A stretch of 64,000 nucleotides of DNA from Streptomyces marokkonensis (lineage in GTDB: Bacteria; Actinomycetota; Actinomycetes; Streptomycetales; Streptomycetaceae). The notes below the pieces were generated by a model, which worked only from the letters and a program-made list of their open reading frames with translations, did no database searches and was not told the origin of the DNA. Made by a program: the position numbers and the translations under genes. Below, piece by piece: positions 9,247 to 18,318 of the stretch (positions are counted from its first letter, which is position 1; each line of letters opens with the position of its first letter). The DNA lies in the NCBI RefSeq assembly GCF_008312835.1, contig NZ_VSKS01000009.1:62001-126000 (forward strand), in the 5' to 3' direction.

Positions 9247-10665
9247 CTAGCTGTCGAAGCCGAGGCCCAGCCTGTCCATCGTCCGCAGCCACAGGTTGCG
9301 CCGCCCGCCCTGGGCGTCCGCCCTGGCCAGCGACCACTTGGTGAGGGCGATGCCGGTCCAGGCGAACGGCTCCGGCGGGAACGGCAGCGGCTTCCTGCGC
9401 ACCATCTCCAGCTCCGTGCGCTCGGTCCGCTCCCCCGCCAGCAGGTCCAGCATCACCTCGGCCCCGAAACGGGTGGCGCCGACGCCGAGCCCCGTGTAGC
9501 CCGCCGCGTACGCCACCTTCCCCGCGTGCGCCGTGCCGAAGAACGCCGAGAAGCGCGAGCAGGTGTCGATCGCGCCGCCCCAGGCGTGGGTGAAGCGCAC
9601 ACCCTCGAGCTGCGGGAAGCAGGTGAAGAAGTGACCGGCGAGCTTGGCGTAGGTCTCCGGACGGTCGTCGTACTCGGCGCGCACCCGGCCGCCGTACGGA
9701 TAGACCGCGTCGTAACCGCCCCACAGGATCCGGTTGTCGGCGGACAGCCGGAAGTAGTGGAACTGGTTGGCGCTGTCCCCGAGTCCCTGGCGGTTCTTCC
9801 AGCCGACCGACGCCAGTTGGTCCGCCGTCAGCGGCTCCGTCATCAGGGCGTAGTCGTACACCGGGACGGTGTAGGCGCGGACCCGCCGGACCAGACTGGG
9901 GAAGATGTTGGTGCCGAGCGCCACCGCACGGGCGCGGATCTGCCCGTAGGGGGTGCGTACGGCCATGCCGGCGCCGTACGGCTTCAGGGTGAGGGCGGGG
10001 GTGTGCTCGTACACGCGCACACCGAGGTCGCGGCACGCCCGCTTCAGTCCCCAGGCGAGCCTGGCCGGGTGGAGCATCGCCACGCCCCGGCGGTCGTGGA
10101 GGCCGGCCAGGAAGGTCGGGGAGTTCACCTGGTCCCGTACGGCCTCGGTGTCCAGGTACTCGATGCCGTCGGCGAGGCCCTTGGCCCGGATCTCCTCGTA
10201 CCAGTCCTTCAGCTCGCGGGCCTGGTACGGCTCGGTGGCGACGTCGATCTCACCGGTGCGTTCGAAGTCGCAGTCGATCGAGTGGCGGGCGACCGTCTCC
10301 TCGATGGCGTCGAGGTTGCGGGCGCCCAGCCGCTGAAGGGTGTGGATCTCGTCCGGCCAGCGGGTCAGTCCGTTGGGCAGGCCGTGGGTGAGGGAGGCGG
10401 CGCAGAACCCGCCGTTGCGGCCCGAGGCGGCCCAGCCCACCTCGCGGCCCTCCACCAGCACGACGTCCCGTGAGGGGTCGCGCTCCTTGGCGATCAGCGC
10501 GGTCCACAGTCCGCTGTAGCCGCCGCCGACGACCAGCAGGTCGCAGGTCTCGGCGCCGGTGAGGGCGGGCTCGGGGCCGGGCCTGCCGGGGTCGTCCAGC
10601 CAGTAGGCGACCGGCTGGGCTTCGGAAAGGGATCTCGTCCAACGGCTCATGGCGCTCGGGGCCAT
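9247..10665 (-). CDS. FAD-dependent amine oxidoreductase (gamma-glutamylputrescine oxidase-like, PuuB family)
   Basis: 472 residues of the DAO/GlpO fold. The dinucleotide-binding motif LLVVGGGYSGLWTALIA lies near residue 45, followed by EGREVGWAASGRNGGF, which contacts FAD. The C-terminal half has the cofactor-closing region (AAGYTGLGVGATRFGAEV). Family members oxidise amines to aldehydes, and the best-known homologue, PuuB, acts on gamma-glutamylputrescine. It is the last gene of the pot operon, which supports a polyamine substrate; no gamma-glutamylputrescine synthetase is in the window. An AGGGAG ribosome site precedes the ATG at 10665. Confidence 0.83.
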   Translation of the reverse strand: MAPSAMSRWTRSLSEAQPVAYWLDDPGRPGPEPALTGAETCDLLVVGGGYSGLWTALIAKERDPSRDVVLVEGREVGWAASGRNGGFCAASLTHGLPNGLTRWPDEIHTLQRLGARNLDAIEETVARHSIDCDFERTGEIDVATEPYQARELKDWYEEIRAKGLADGIEYLDTEAVRDQVNSPTFLAGLHDRRGVAMLHPARLAWGLKRACRDLGVRVYEHTPALTLKPYGAGMAVRTPYGQIRARAVALGTNIFPSLVRRVRAYTVPVYDYALMTEPLTADQLASVGWKNRQGLGDSANQFHYFRLSADNRILWGGYDAVYPYGGRVRAEYDDRPETYAKLAGHFFTCFPQLEGVRFTHAWGGAIDTCSRFSAFFGTAHAGKVAYAAGYTGLGVGATRFGAEVMLDLLAGERTERTELEMVRRKPLPFPPEPFAWTGIALTKWSLARADAQGGRRNLWLRTMDRLGLGFDS

Positions 10666-10701
10666 GATTTCAACTCCCTACAGGGGACTGCGGAGGTGTT
10701 T

Positions 10702-11502
10702 CTATGCCTTCTGACGGTTGCGGCGCTTGCCGACGATCATGGAGACCAGCACCAGCGTCACGGCGATGACGAACATGGCCGTACCGATGACATTGATCTG
10801 TACGGGGGTTCCGCGCTGCGCGGAGCCCCAGACGAACATCGGGAAGGTGACGGTCGAACCGGCGTTGAAGTTGGTGATGATGAAGTCGTCGAAGGAGAGC
10901 GCGAAGGCGAGGAGCGCGCCCGCCGCGATGCCGGGGGCGGCGATCGGCAGCGTCACCCGGAGGAACGTCTGGACCGGGCCGGCGTACAGGTCCTGTGCGG
11001 CCTGCTCGAGCCGGGGGTCCATCGACATCACGCGGGCCTTCACGGCGACCACGACGAAGCTGAGACAGAACATGATGTGGGCGATGAGGATCGTCCAGAA
11101 GCCGAGCTGGGCACCCATGTTGAGGAACAGGGTGAGCAGCGAGGCCGCCATGACCACCTCGGGCATCGCCATCGGCAGGAAGATCAGCGAGTTCACGGCG
11201 CCGCGGGCGCGGAAGCGGTAGCGGACCAGCGCGAAGGCGATCATCGTGCCGAGGAGGGTGGCGCCGAGCGTCGCCCACAGCGCGATCTGGAGGCTGAGCG
11301 ACAGCGAGGCGCACAGGCCCGACACACCGCAGGGGTCCTGCCAGGCCTCGGTGGAGAACTCCTGCCACGTGTAGTTGAAACGCCCCGTCGGGTTGTTGAA
11401 GGAGAACACGGTGACGACGACGTTCGGCAGGAGGAGATACGCGAGCGTCAGCAGTCCCGCGATGACGACGAGGTGGCGCCTGAGCCAGTTGACGAAGGTC
11501 AT
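10702..11502 (-). CDS. potC: polyamine ABC transporter permease (PotC-like)
   Basis: 266 residues with six hydrophobic segments. The binding-protein-dependent permease loop (EAA-type, EQAAQDLYAGPVQTFLRVTLP) contacts PotA. It is an inner-membrane subunit of a spermidine/putrescine-type importer. It begins directly after the stop of potB with no gap, indicating translational coupling. The family (two permeases, ATPase, binding protein) is clear; exact substrate preference cannot be read from the sequence. Confidence 0.88.
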   Translation of the reverse strand: MTFVNWLRRHLVVIAGLLTLAYLLLPNVVVTVFSFNNPTGRFNYTWQEFSTEAWQDPCGVSGLCASLSLSLQIALWATLGATLLGTMIAFALVRYRFRARGAVNSLIFLPMAMPEVVMAASLLTLFLNMGAQLGFWTILIAHIMFCLSFVVVAVKARVMSMDPRLEQAAQDLYAGPVQTFLRVTLPIAAPGIAAGALLAFALSFDDFIITNFNAGSTVTFPMFVWGSAQRGTPVQINVIGTAMFVIAVTLVLVSMIVGKRRNRQKA

Positions 11503-12426
11503 TTAAACCAGATCCTCCGTTCCGGACTTGCGGATGTAGAGCGTGACGATGACGAGGATCGCGGCCATCAGGATGAACGAGAGCGCCGCGGCCGTCGGGT
11601 AGTCGAGGATCCGGAGGAACTGCGACTGGATGACGTTGCCGACCATGCGGGTGTCGGTGGAGCCGAGCAGGTCGGAGTTGATGTAGTCGCCGGACGCCGG
11701 GATGAAGGTCAGCAGCGTGCCGGAGACCACGCCCGGCATCGACAGCGGGAAGGTGACCCGGCGGAAGGTGGTCGACGGCTTGGCGTAGAGGTCGTTCGCC
11801 GCTTCGTGCAGCCGGGGATCGATGCGCTCCAGCGAGGTGTAGAGCGGAAGGATCATGAACGGCAGGAAGTTGTAGGTCAGACCGCAGACGACCGCGAGCG
11901 GGGTGGCGAGCACCCGGTCGCCGGCGGTCCAGCCGAGCCATGCCGTGACGTCCAGGACGTGCAGGGTGTTCAGGGCGTCGACCACCGGCCCACCGTCCGC
12001 GAGGATCGTCTTCCAGGCGAGGGTGCGGATCAGGAAGCTGGTGAAGAACGGCGCGATCACCAGGATCATGATCAGGTTCCGCCAGCGTCCCGCGCGGAAG
12101 GCGATCAGATACGCGAGCGGGTAACCGAGCAGCAGGCACAGCACGGTCGCGGAGGCCGCGTAGAGCACCGAGCGGACGAACTGCGGCCAGTACTCGGACA
12201 GCGCGTCCCAGTAGGTGGCGAAGTGCCAGGTGACCTTGTAGCCCTCCTCGAGGGAGCCCGTCTGCACGGACGTGGAGGCCTGGTAGATCACGGGCAGCGC
12301 GAAGAAGACGACCAGCCAGAGCAGGCCGGGCAGCAGCAGCCAGTACGGCGTCCAGCGGCCCCGCTTGCGCGGGGGTTTCCGTTCCGGGGCCGGCGCCAGG
12401 GGTGGCGCCTCGGTGACCGCGGCCAT
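11503..12426 (-). CDS. potB: polyamine ABC transporter permease (PotB-like)
   Basis: 307 residues. A basic proline-rich cytoplasmic N-terminus (PERKPPRKRGRWTPY) is followed by six hydrophobic segments. The permease loop reads LHEAANDLYAKPSTTFRRVT. It pairs with the downstream PotC-like protein to form the membrane channel. Its start codon shares one base with the potA stop codon (TGATG), so the two are translationally coupled. Confidence 0.88.
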   Translation of the reverse strand: MAAVTEAPPLAPAPERKPPRKRGRWTPYWLLLPGLLWLVVFFALPVIYQASTSVQTGSLEEGYKVTWHFATYWDALSEYWPQFVRSVLYAASATVLCLLLGYPLAYLIAFRAGRWRNLIMILVIAPFFTSFLIRTLAWKTILADGGPVVDALNTLHVLDVTAWLGWTAGDRVLATPLAVVCGLTYNFLPFMILPLYTSLERIDPRLHEAANDLYAKPSTTFRRVTFPLSMPGVVSGTLLTFIPASGDYINSDLLGSTDTRMVGNVIQSQFLRILDYPTAAALSFILMAAILVIVTLYIRKSGTEDLV

Positions 12427-13616
12427 CAGGCGACCTCTTCCTCGACGGTCTCCACACCCGCGGAGCCCACTGTCCCAGCAAGCAGGGACTGCGCCGCGTC
12501 CAGGCCGAAGGTGTGCGCCGGGTTCCAGTGCAGGACCACCTCGGCGCCGGGCCGCAGCCGGCCGTCGCGGTCGATGTTCTGGACGTAGACCTCGAAGTCG
12601 GAGCAGACCGGGCTGTCGACGACGAACTGCGTGGACACGCCGATGAAGCTCGAGTCGGCGATCCGGCCGGTGATCCGGTTGCGGCCCTCGGGTATCTCGC
12701 CGGCGTCGTCGGCGTGGGTGAGGGAGATCTTCTCCGGGCGCACACCGACCAGGACCTTGCCGCCGGTGGTAGTGGGCGCGCTGTTGCGGGCCCCGGGCAG
12801 GATCAGCTTGCCGCCGCCCGCCCTCAGCACGATCTCGTCGCCGGAGGCCGAGTCGACCTCGGCCTCGATGAAGTTGGAGGTGCCGAGGAAGTTGGCGACG
12901 AAGGTGGTGCGCGGGTTCTCGTAGAGGTCGGCGGGAGCGCCGAGCTGCTCGACCCGGCCGGCGTTCATCACGGCGACCGTGTCGGCCATGGTCATGGCCT
13001 CCTCCTGGTCGTGCGTGACGTGCACGAAGGTGATGCCGACCTCGGTCTGGATGCGCTTGAGCTCGAGCTGCATCTGGCGGCGCAGCTTCAGGTCGAGGGC
13101 GCCGAGCGGCTCGTCCAGCAGCAGCACCTTGGGGTGGTTGATCAGCGCGCGGGCCACCGCGACGCGCTGCTGCTGGCCGCCGGAGAGCTGGTGTGGCTTC
13201 TTGCGGGCCTGCTCGCCGAGCTGGACCAGCTCCAGCATCTCCTCGACCTGCTTCCTGACGCTCTTGATGCCGCGCCGGCGCAGACCGAAGGCGACGTTCT
13301 CGAAGATGTCGAGGTGCGGGAAGAGGGCGTAGGACTGGAAGACCGTGTTCACCGGCCGCTTGTACGGCGGGAGCGCGGTGACGTCCTGGTCGCCGAGGTG
13401 GACGGTGCCGGCGGTGGGCTCCTCCAGGCCGGCGATCATGCGCAGGGTGGTGGTCTTGCCGCAGCCGGAGGCGCCCAGCAGGGCGAAGAAGGAGCCCTGC
13501 GGAACGGTCAGGTCGAGCGGGTGCACGGCGGTGAAGGAGCCGTACGTCTTGCTGATGCCGGTGAGGCGGACGTCCCCGCCGTTGCCGGCCGCGCTGGTGT
13601 CTTTGGTCGTCTTCAT
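12426..13616 (-). CDS. potA: polyamine ABC transporter ATP-binding protein (PotA-like)
   Basis: 396 residues. The ABC ATPase domain carries Walker [14 protein letters not shown], signature [15 protein letters not shown], Walker [13 protein letters not shown] and the switch His in [12 protein letters not shown]. After about residue 250 comes the TOBE-type regulatory domain typical of PotA/MalK ([14 protein letters not shown]). It powers import through PotB/PotC. It is the third gene of the operon, starting five bases after the potD stop. Confidence 0.92.
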   Translation of the reverse strand: MKTTKDTSAAGNGGDVRLTGISKTYGSFTAVHPLDLTVPQGSFFALLGASGCGKTTTLRMIAGLEEPTAGTVHLGDQDVTALPPYKRPVNTVFQSYALFPHLDIFENVAFGLRRRGIKSVRKQVEEMLELVQLGEQARKKPHQLSGGQQQRVAVARALINHPKVLLLDEPLGALDLKLRRQMQLELKRIQTEVGITFVHVTHDQEEAMTMADTVAVMNAGRVEQLGAPADLYENPRTTFVANFLGTSNFIEAEVDSASGDEIVLRAGGGKLILPGARNSAPTTTGGKVLVGVRPEKISLTHADDAGEIPEGRNRITGRIADSSFIGVSTQFVVDSPVCSDFEVYVQNIDRDGRLRPGAEVVLHWNPAHTFGLDAAQSLLAGTVGSAGVETVEEEVA

Positions 13617-13620
13617 CTCG

Positions 13621-14868
13621 TCACGCCCCAGTGAGCTTCGCGAACTTCTCTTCGAATGCCGTTTCTTCCTCGGAGCTCAGGGAGCGGAAGGCACGGGACT
13701 TGGCCTGCATGGCCTTGTCGGGGAGGATCAGCGGGTTGTTCGCCGCGTCCTCGTCGATCTTGGCGAGGTCGTCCTTCACTCCGTCGACCGGACAGACGAA
13801 GTTGATGTAGGCGGCGAGCTCGGCGGCCGGCTGCGGCTCGAAGTAGTAGTCGATCAGCCGCTCGGCGTTCGTCTTGTGCCGGGCCTTGTTGGGGACCAGC
13901 AGGTTGTCGCTCGACGTCATGTAGCCGCTGTCCGGGATCAGGAACTCGATGTCCGGGTTGTCCGCCTTCAGCTGGACGACGTCACCGGCCCAGGCGAGGC
14001 ACGCGGCGAAGTCGCCCTTGGCGAGGTCGGCGGTGTAGTCGTTGCCGGTGAAGCGGCGGACCTGCCCCTTGTCGACGGCCTTCTGCAGCCGGGCGATCGC
14101 CGCGTCGTAGTCGTCGGCGGAGAACTTCGCCGGGTCCTTGTCCATGTCGAGCAGGGTCATGCCGACGGTGTCGCGCATCTCGGTGAGGAGGCCGACGCGG
14201 CCCTTCAGCTTCGCGTTGTCCAGCAGGTCGGAGAGGGTCCTCACCTCGACGCCGTCGAGCGCCTTCTTGTTGTAGGCGATGACCGTGGAGATGCCCTGCC
14301 AGGGGTAGGAGTAGGCGCGGCCCGGGTCCCAGTCGGGGTTGCGGAACTGGGCGGACAGGTTGGTGAAGGCGTTCGGGAGGTTGGACGGGTCCAGTTTCTG
14401 CACCCAGCCGAGCCGGATCAGGCGGGCGGCGAGCCAGTCGGTGAGGACGATGATGTCGCGGCCGGTGTCCTGGCCGGCGGCGAGCTGCGGCTTGATCTTG
14501 CCGAAGAACTCGGTGTTGTCGTTGATGTCCTCGGTGTACTTGACCTTGATGCCGGTGCGCCGGGTGAACGCGTCCAGCGTGGGGTGCTTGCGCCCGCTGT
14601 CGTCGACGTCCATGTACTCGGTCCAGTTGGAGAAGCTGACGGTCTTCTCCTCCTTCGAGTGGTCCTCCGCCGAGACGCCGCCCTGCGTGTTTCCGGCGGC
14701 GGGGATGCCACAGGCGCTCAGCGCGCCGAGTCCGCCCACCGCGAGCGCACCGCCCGCGGAGGCGCGCAGCAGGGAACGGCGGGTCAGTGCCGCCCTGCCG
14801 GTGCGGAAACTGCGCCGTACGGCGGCCTCCTGGGCCGGCGAGAGGCGGTCGGGCTCGTACTGCTCCAT
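13621..14868 (-). CDS. potD: polyamine ABC transporter substrate-binding protein (PotD-like)
   Basis: 415 residues. The N-terminus has a twin-arginine-like export signal (TRRSLLRASAGGALAVGG) running into a lipobox-like LSACG, so the mature protein is probably a surface lipoprotein. The rest is a periplasmic-binding fold of the PotD/PotF type (VSFSNWTEYMD, GYMTSSDNLLVP, YINFVCPVDGVKDDL). The frame is open much further upstream, but the start at 14868 (MEQYEPDRL) is supported by an AAGGG box and sits just after the dehydrogenase stop. It delivers the polyamine to PotBC. Confidence 0.9.
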   Translation of the reverse strand: MEQYEPDRLSPAQEAAVRRSFRTGRAALTRRSLLRASAGGALAVGGLGALSACGIPAAGNTQGGVSAEDHSKEEKTVSFSNWTEYMDVDDSGRKHPTLDAFTRRTGIKVKYTEDINDNTEFFGKIKPQLAAGQDTGRDIIVLTDWLAARLIRLGWVQKLDPSNLPNAFTNLSAQFRNPDWDPGRAYSYPWQGISTVIAYNKKALDGVEVRTLSDLLDNAKLKGRVGLLTEMRDTVGMTLLDMDKDPAKFSADDYDAAIARLQKAVDKGQVRRFTGNDYTADLAKGDFAACLAWAGDVVQLKADNPDIEFLIPDSGYMTSSDNLLVPNKARHKTNAERLIDYYFEPQPAAELAAYINFVCPVDGVKDDLAKIDEDAANNPLILPDKAMQAKSRAFRSLSSEEETAFEEKFAKLTGA

Positions 14869-14917
14869 GCGCGTGGTGCCCTTTCGGGAGGTTGGCCGCG
14901 GTCGGGCGGCCTGGCTG

Positions 14918-16453
14918 CTATCGGTCCCCGAAGACGGTGCGGTGCCAGTCCTTGCGGACCACCGCGGTGTTGTCGAACATGACGTGCTTGATCTGGGTGT
15001 ATTCCTCGAACGAGTACGAGGACATGTCCTTGCCGGAGCCGGACGCCTTGTAGCCGCCGTGCGGCATCTCGCTGATGATCGGGATGTGGTCGTTGATCCA
15101 CACGCACCCCGCCTTGATCTCGCGGGTGGCCCGGCCCGTGCGGTACACGTCCCGGCTCCAGGCGGAGGCGGCGAGCCCGTAGGGCGTGTCGTTGGCCAGC
15201 GCGATGCCCTCGTCGTCGGTGTCGAAGGGCAGGACGACCAGCACCGGACCGAAGATCTCGGACTGCACGACCTCGCTGTCCTGCGCCGCGTCGGCGATGA
15301 GCGTGGGGCGATAGTACGCGCCGTCCGCCAGCTCGCCCAGGGGTGTCTCGCCACCGGTCACCACGCGCGCGTAGGCACGCGCCCGGTCGACGAAGCCGGC
15401 CACGCGGTCGCGCTGGACGTGCGAGATCAGCGGACCGAGGTCGGTGCCGGGGGCGAAGGGGTCACCGAGCCGGACGGTGTCCATCAGGGCGGCGGTGCGC
15501 TCGACGAACGCCTCGTAGAGCGGGCGCTGCACGTACGCGCGCGTGGCGGCCGTGCAGTCCTGCCCGGTGTTGATGAGCGCGCCCGCCACGGCGCCGTTGA
15601 CGGCGGCGTCGAGGTCGGCGTCGTCGAAGACGACGAAGGGGGCCTTGCCGCCGAGCTCCAGGTGGATGCGTTTGACGGTGGCGGTGGCGATCTCGGCGAC
15701 CCGCTTGCCGACGGCGGTGGAGCCGGTGAAGGAGGTCATGGCCACGTCGGGGTGGCCGACCAGGTGCTCGCCGGCCTCCCTGCCGGTGCCGGTGACGATG
15801 TTGATCACACCGTCCGGGATCCCGGCGTCGGTGGCGGCCCGCGCGAAGAGCAGCGAGGTCAGGGGGGTGAGCTCGGCGGGCTTGAGGACGATGGTGTTGC
15901 CCGCGGCGATCGCCGGGAGGATCTTCCATGCGGCCATCTGGAGTGGATAGTTCCAGGGGGTGATGGAGCCCACGACGCCGATGGGCTCGCGGCGCACGTA
16001 GGAGGTGTGGTCGCCGGAGTACTCGCCCGCCGACTGGCCCTGGAGGTGGCGGGCGGCGCCGGCGAAGAAGGTGATGTTGTCGATCGTGCCCGGGACGTCG
16101 AACTCGCGGCTCAGCTTCAGGGGCTTGCCGCACTGCAGCGACTCGGCACGGGCGAAGTCCTCCGCACGGTCGGCGACGACGGCGGCGAACCGGTGCAGGG
16201 CGTCGGAACGCTCACCCGGGGTGGCGCCGGCCCAGGCCGGGAAGGCCTCCCGCGCGGCGGCGACGGCCGCGTCGACGTCGTCGGTGCCGGCGAGTTCGTA
16301 CGTGTACGCCTCCGCGCCGGTGGCCGGGTCGACTACCGCGTGGGTACGGCCCGAGGTGCCCTTCGCCGGACGGCCCGCGATGAACTGCGCACCCTCCGCG
16401 AACCGGTCCTGGGCGGGAAATCGTTCCGGGGTGGTGTTGCCCGGGTTGTGCAT
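14918..16453 (-). CDS. gamma-aminobutyraldehyde-type NAD(P)+ aldehyde dehydrogenase
   Basis: 511 residues, full-length ALDH. The catalytic cysteine lies in NTGQDCTAATRAY and the general-base glutamate in HLELGGKAPFVVF; GSTAVGK is the cofactor-binding turn. As first gene of the operon with pot transporter and FAD oxidase genes, it most likely oxidises the aldehyde from putrescine or gamma-glutamylputrescine. It is 40-45% similar by eye to the second dehydrogenase at 21380-22819, suggesting parallel enzymes for different amines. A GGAGGAGA ribosome site precedes the ATG. Confidence 0.87.
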   Translation of the reverse strand: MHNPGNTTPERFPAQDRFAEGAQFIAGRPAKGTSGRTHAVVDPATGAEAYTYELAGTDDVDAAVAAAREAFPAWAGATPGERSDALHRFAAVVADRAEDFARAESLQCGKPLKLSREFDVPGTIDNITFFAGAARHLQGQSAGEYSGDHTSYVRREPIGVVGSITPWNYPLQMAAWKILPAIAAGNTIVLKPAELTPLTSLLFARAATDAGIPDGVINIVTGTGREAGEHLVGHPDVAMTSFTGSTAVGKRVAEIATATVKRIHLELGGKAPFVVFDDADLDAAVNGAVAGALINTGQDCTAATRAYVQRPLYEAFVERTAALMDTVRLGDPFAPGTDLGPLISHVQRDRVAGFVDRARAYARVVTGGETPLGELADGAYYRPTLIADAAQDSEVVQSEIFGPVLVVLPFDTDDEGIALANDTPYGLAASAWSRDVYRTGRATREIKAGCVWINDHIPIISEMPHGGYKASGSGKDMSSYSFEEYTQIKHVMFDNTAVVRKDWHRTVFGDR

Positions 16454-16535
16454 GTCGCTCTCCTCCGTGTCCCCGAGGGGGGCGGCGTGGCTCCAGCTCG
16501 ATTTGAGTGCCGATCCTGACAGAGCGATGGGACTC

Positions 16536-16583
16536 CAACAAGTGATTCCGTTGTTGCCTTTTGGTTACGCGACGGAATCTGTC
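16536..16583. promoter_or_regulatory. inverted-repeat cluster upstream of the polyamine operon (candidate operator)
   Basis: Three nested repeats lie in the divergent region: CAACAA-n9-TTGTTG at 16536-16556, GATTCCG/CGGAATC at 16544-16550 and 16573-16579, and CGAC...GTCG around 16570-16583. No known regulator consensus fits, so the regulator is unassigned. The position, 80-130 bases before the dehydrogenase start, suits an operator. Confidence 0.45.
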
Positions 16584-16672
16584 GACCAGGTGTCGAGTTG
16601 CCACGGAAAAGGCAGGACGGACTGTCAGTGGTCCCTGCCAGACTCGCGTGCATGGAAGGGATCACGGGGGCG

Positions 16673-17236
16673 ATGGACTCACGAGAGGCGCTGGTCGAGG
16701 CGCTGAGGGCCGGGGCGCGGGTCGAGTACCTGCACTTCTGGGGGCACCGGCCGTTGCCCGGCGGCCGGATCGGGGCGAGCTGTCTCAGTCAGTGGTGGCC
16801 GTCGCCGTTCACGGTGGACGGCGTGGAGTACGCGACCGCGGAGCACTGGATGATGGCGGCCAAGGCCCGGCTGTTCGCGGATGCCGAGGGGGAGCGGCGG
16901 GTGCTGGCCGCAGGGCATCCCTCGGAGGCGAAGAAGGCGGGACGGCTGGTGCGGGGCTTCGACGAGGCGATCTGGCGCCGGGAGCGGTTCGGCATCGTCG
17001 TCGAGGGCGGGGTGCACAAGTTCGCGGCGCACGACGGCCTGCGGGCTTTCCTGCTGAACACCGGCGAAAGAGTGCTGGTCGAGGCGAGTCCGGTGGACCG
17101 GGTGTGGGGCATCGGCCTCGCCGCCGGCGACGAGGGGGCGGCGGACCCGGAGCGGTGGCGGGGACCGAACCTGCTGGGCTTCGCGCTGATGGAGGCGCGC
17201 AGCCGGCTCCGGGCGGCGTCGGCGTCGGCTACGTGA
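16673..17236 (+). CDS. NADAR-family protein (YbiA/RibX-like N-glycosidase)
   Basis: 187 residues, of which about 160 form a NADAR (DUF1768) domain: YLHFWGHRP, an invariant SQWWPSPFTVDGV, then YATAEHWMMAAKA with the conserved Glu-His, and KFAAHDGLRAFLLNTG leading to VWGIGL near the end. Family members hydrolyse N-glycosidic bonds, either of early riboflavin intermediates or of ADP-ribosylated nucleobases. The start is a choice: the ATG at 16673 has a G-rich run just before it; ATG at 16652 is also in frame but lacks a ribosome site. It is a single gene, convergent with the DUF4190 gene with an 8-base overlap. Confidence 0.85.
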   Translation: MDSREALVEALRAGARVEYLHFWGHRPLPGGRIGASCLSQWWPSPFTVDGVEYATAEHWMMAAKARLFADAEGERRVLAAGHPSEAKKAGRLVRGFDEAIWRRERFGIVVEGGVHKFAAHDGLRAFLLNTGERVLVEASPVDRVWGIGLAAGDEGAADPERWRGPNLLGFALMEARSRLRAASASAT

Positions 17237-18167
17237 GGAGGATGAAGGCTCCGAAGGCGATGCCCAGGGCGGCACCGACCGCGCCGCAGATGATCCCGGC
17301 CAGGGCCTGACCCGCGTTCGTGGCCTCGCCCCGGTGGGCCTTGCCCCGGCCGATCCCGCCGAAGATCACGGCCAGCACGCCCAGCAGGATGGCCACCGGC
17401 CAGACACAGAAGACGGCGGCCGAGATGATGCCGAGCACCAGTCCGGCCACGCCCAGTCCGTTGCTCGGCACCGGCGCCGTGCCCGTCCAGCCGGGGTACC
17501 CCTGCACCGGGGCACCGCCGTACCCGATGCCCGGATAGCCGTACGGGACCTGGCCCGGCCCCTCGGGGCCGATGGGCGGCGGCGGGACGGGCTCGCCCCC
17601 GACCGGGGGTGCGAACGGGTTGGCCGCGGGCAGGTGGACGGCGGGCGGCACGGGAGCGGGCGGCGCGGACGGGCCGGCCCACGGCTGGGTGTGCTGCTGG
17701 GGTGCGGTCGGGTGGCCGCCCATCGCCGGGAAGGACGTCACCGTCTGCTGGTCGTGGACGGACGGGGGCGTGGCGGAGGAGGGCACGGAGGGCGCGGCAG
17801 GAGCGGAGGGCGCGGACCACGGCCGGGGATCGCCGGCCACGACGGTCTCGCCCGAACCGCCCGGACCGCCCGCTCCCCGGCCACCGGCTCCGCGGCCACC
17901 GGCTCCGCGGCCGTCGGACCGCGGGCCGTCGGGACCGGGGCCCGACGCCGGGGTCCGGTCGGTGGGCGGCGCCCAGGGATCCGGGGTGCCCACGGGGGCC
18001 GGCGTCCCGGTGGTCCGCACGTCCACGAGGGAACCGTCCTGCGCCACCGCGTCCCGCGCACCGCCGTCGGCCGGTGCCGGCCACACGGCACCGGTGTGCG
18101 GGTCACCGGGCGGCGCACTCCCCGTGGTCCGCTCCCGCGGCTCCGGCGTCTGCGCGTCGTCGGCCAT
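17229..18167 (-). CDS. DUF4190 membrane protein with proline-rich N-terminus
   Basis: 312 residues. The first ~220 are a disordered Pro/Gly/Ala-rich region with low-complexity GRGAGG repeats. The C-terminal ~80 residues hold two hydrophobic segments of the DUF4190 type (VAGLVLGIISAAVFCVWPVA; ALAGIICGAVGAALGIAFGA) around a short GRGKAHRGEATN loop. Function is not known; many streptomycete copies exist. Start chosen at 18167 because GGAGG precedes it; upstream ATGs lack a ribosome site. Confidence 0.8.
   Translation of the reverse strand: MADDAQTPEPRERTTGSAPPGDPHTGAVWPAPADGGARDAVAQDGSLVDVRTTGTPAPVGTPDPWAPPTDRTPASGPGPDGPRSDGRGAGGRGAGGRGAGGPGGSGETVVAGDPRPWSAPSAPAAPSVPSSATPPSVHDQQTVTSFPAMGGHPTAPQQHTQPWAGPSAPPAPVPPAVHLPAANPFAPPVGGEPVPPPPIGPEGPGQVPYGYPGIGYGGAPVQGYPGWTGTAPVPSNGLGVAGLVLGIISAAVFCVWPVAILLGVLAVIFGGIGRGKAHRGEATNAGQALAGIICGAVGAALGIAFGAFILLT
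17873..17912. repeat. 15-bp tandem repeat in the DUF4190 gene
   Basis: The unit CCACCGGCTCCGCGG is present twice in full (17881-17895, 17896-17910) with partial copies at the edges. It encodes the Gly-Arg-Ala low-complexity run. Confidence 0.8.
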
Positions 18168-18318
18168 GCGCTGGGCCCCCTCCGTCGGACGTCCCGTCAT
18201 GCTACGACCCGTGTCCGCCCCGCGCGCCCCCGGCCTACGATGATCCCCGCACACCGATCAGCCGATCACCCGCGTCCCGCCGCAGCGCGGCCGAGGGCGC
18301 CGTTCCCGGGGAGGAACA

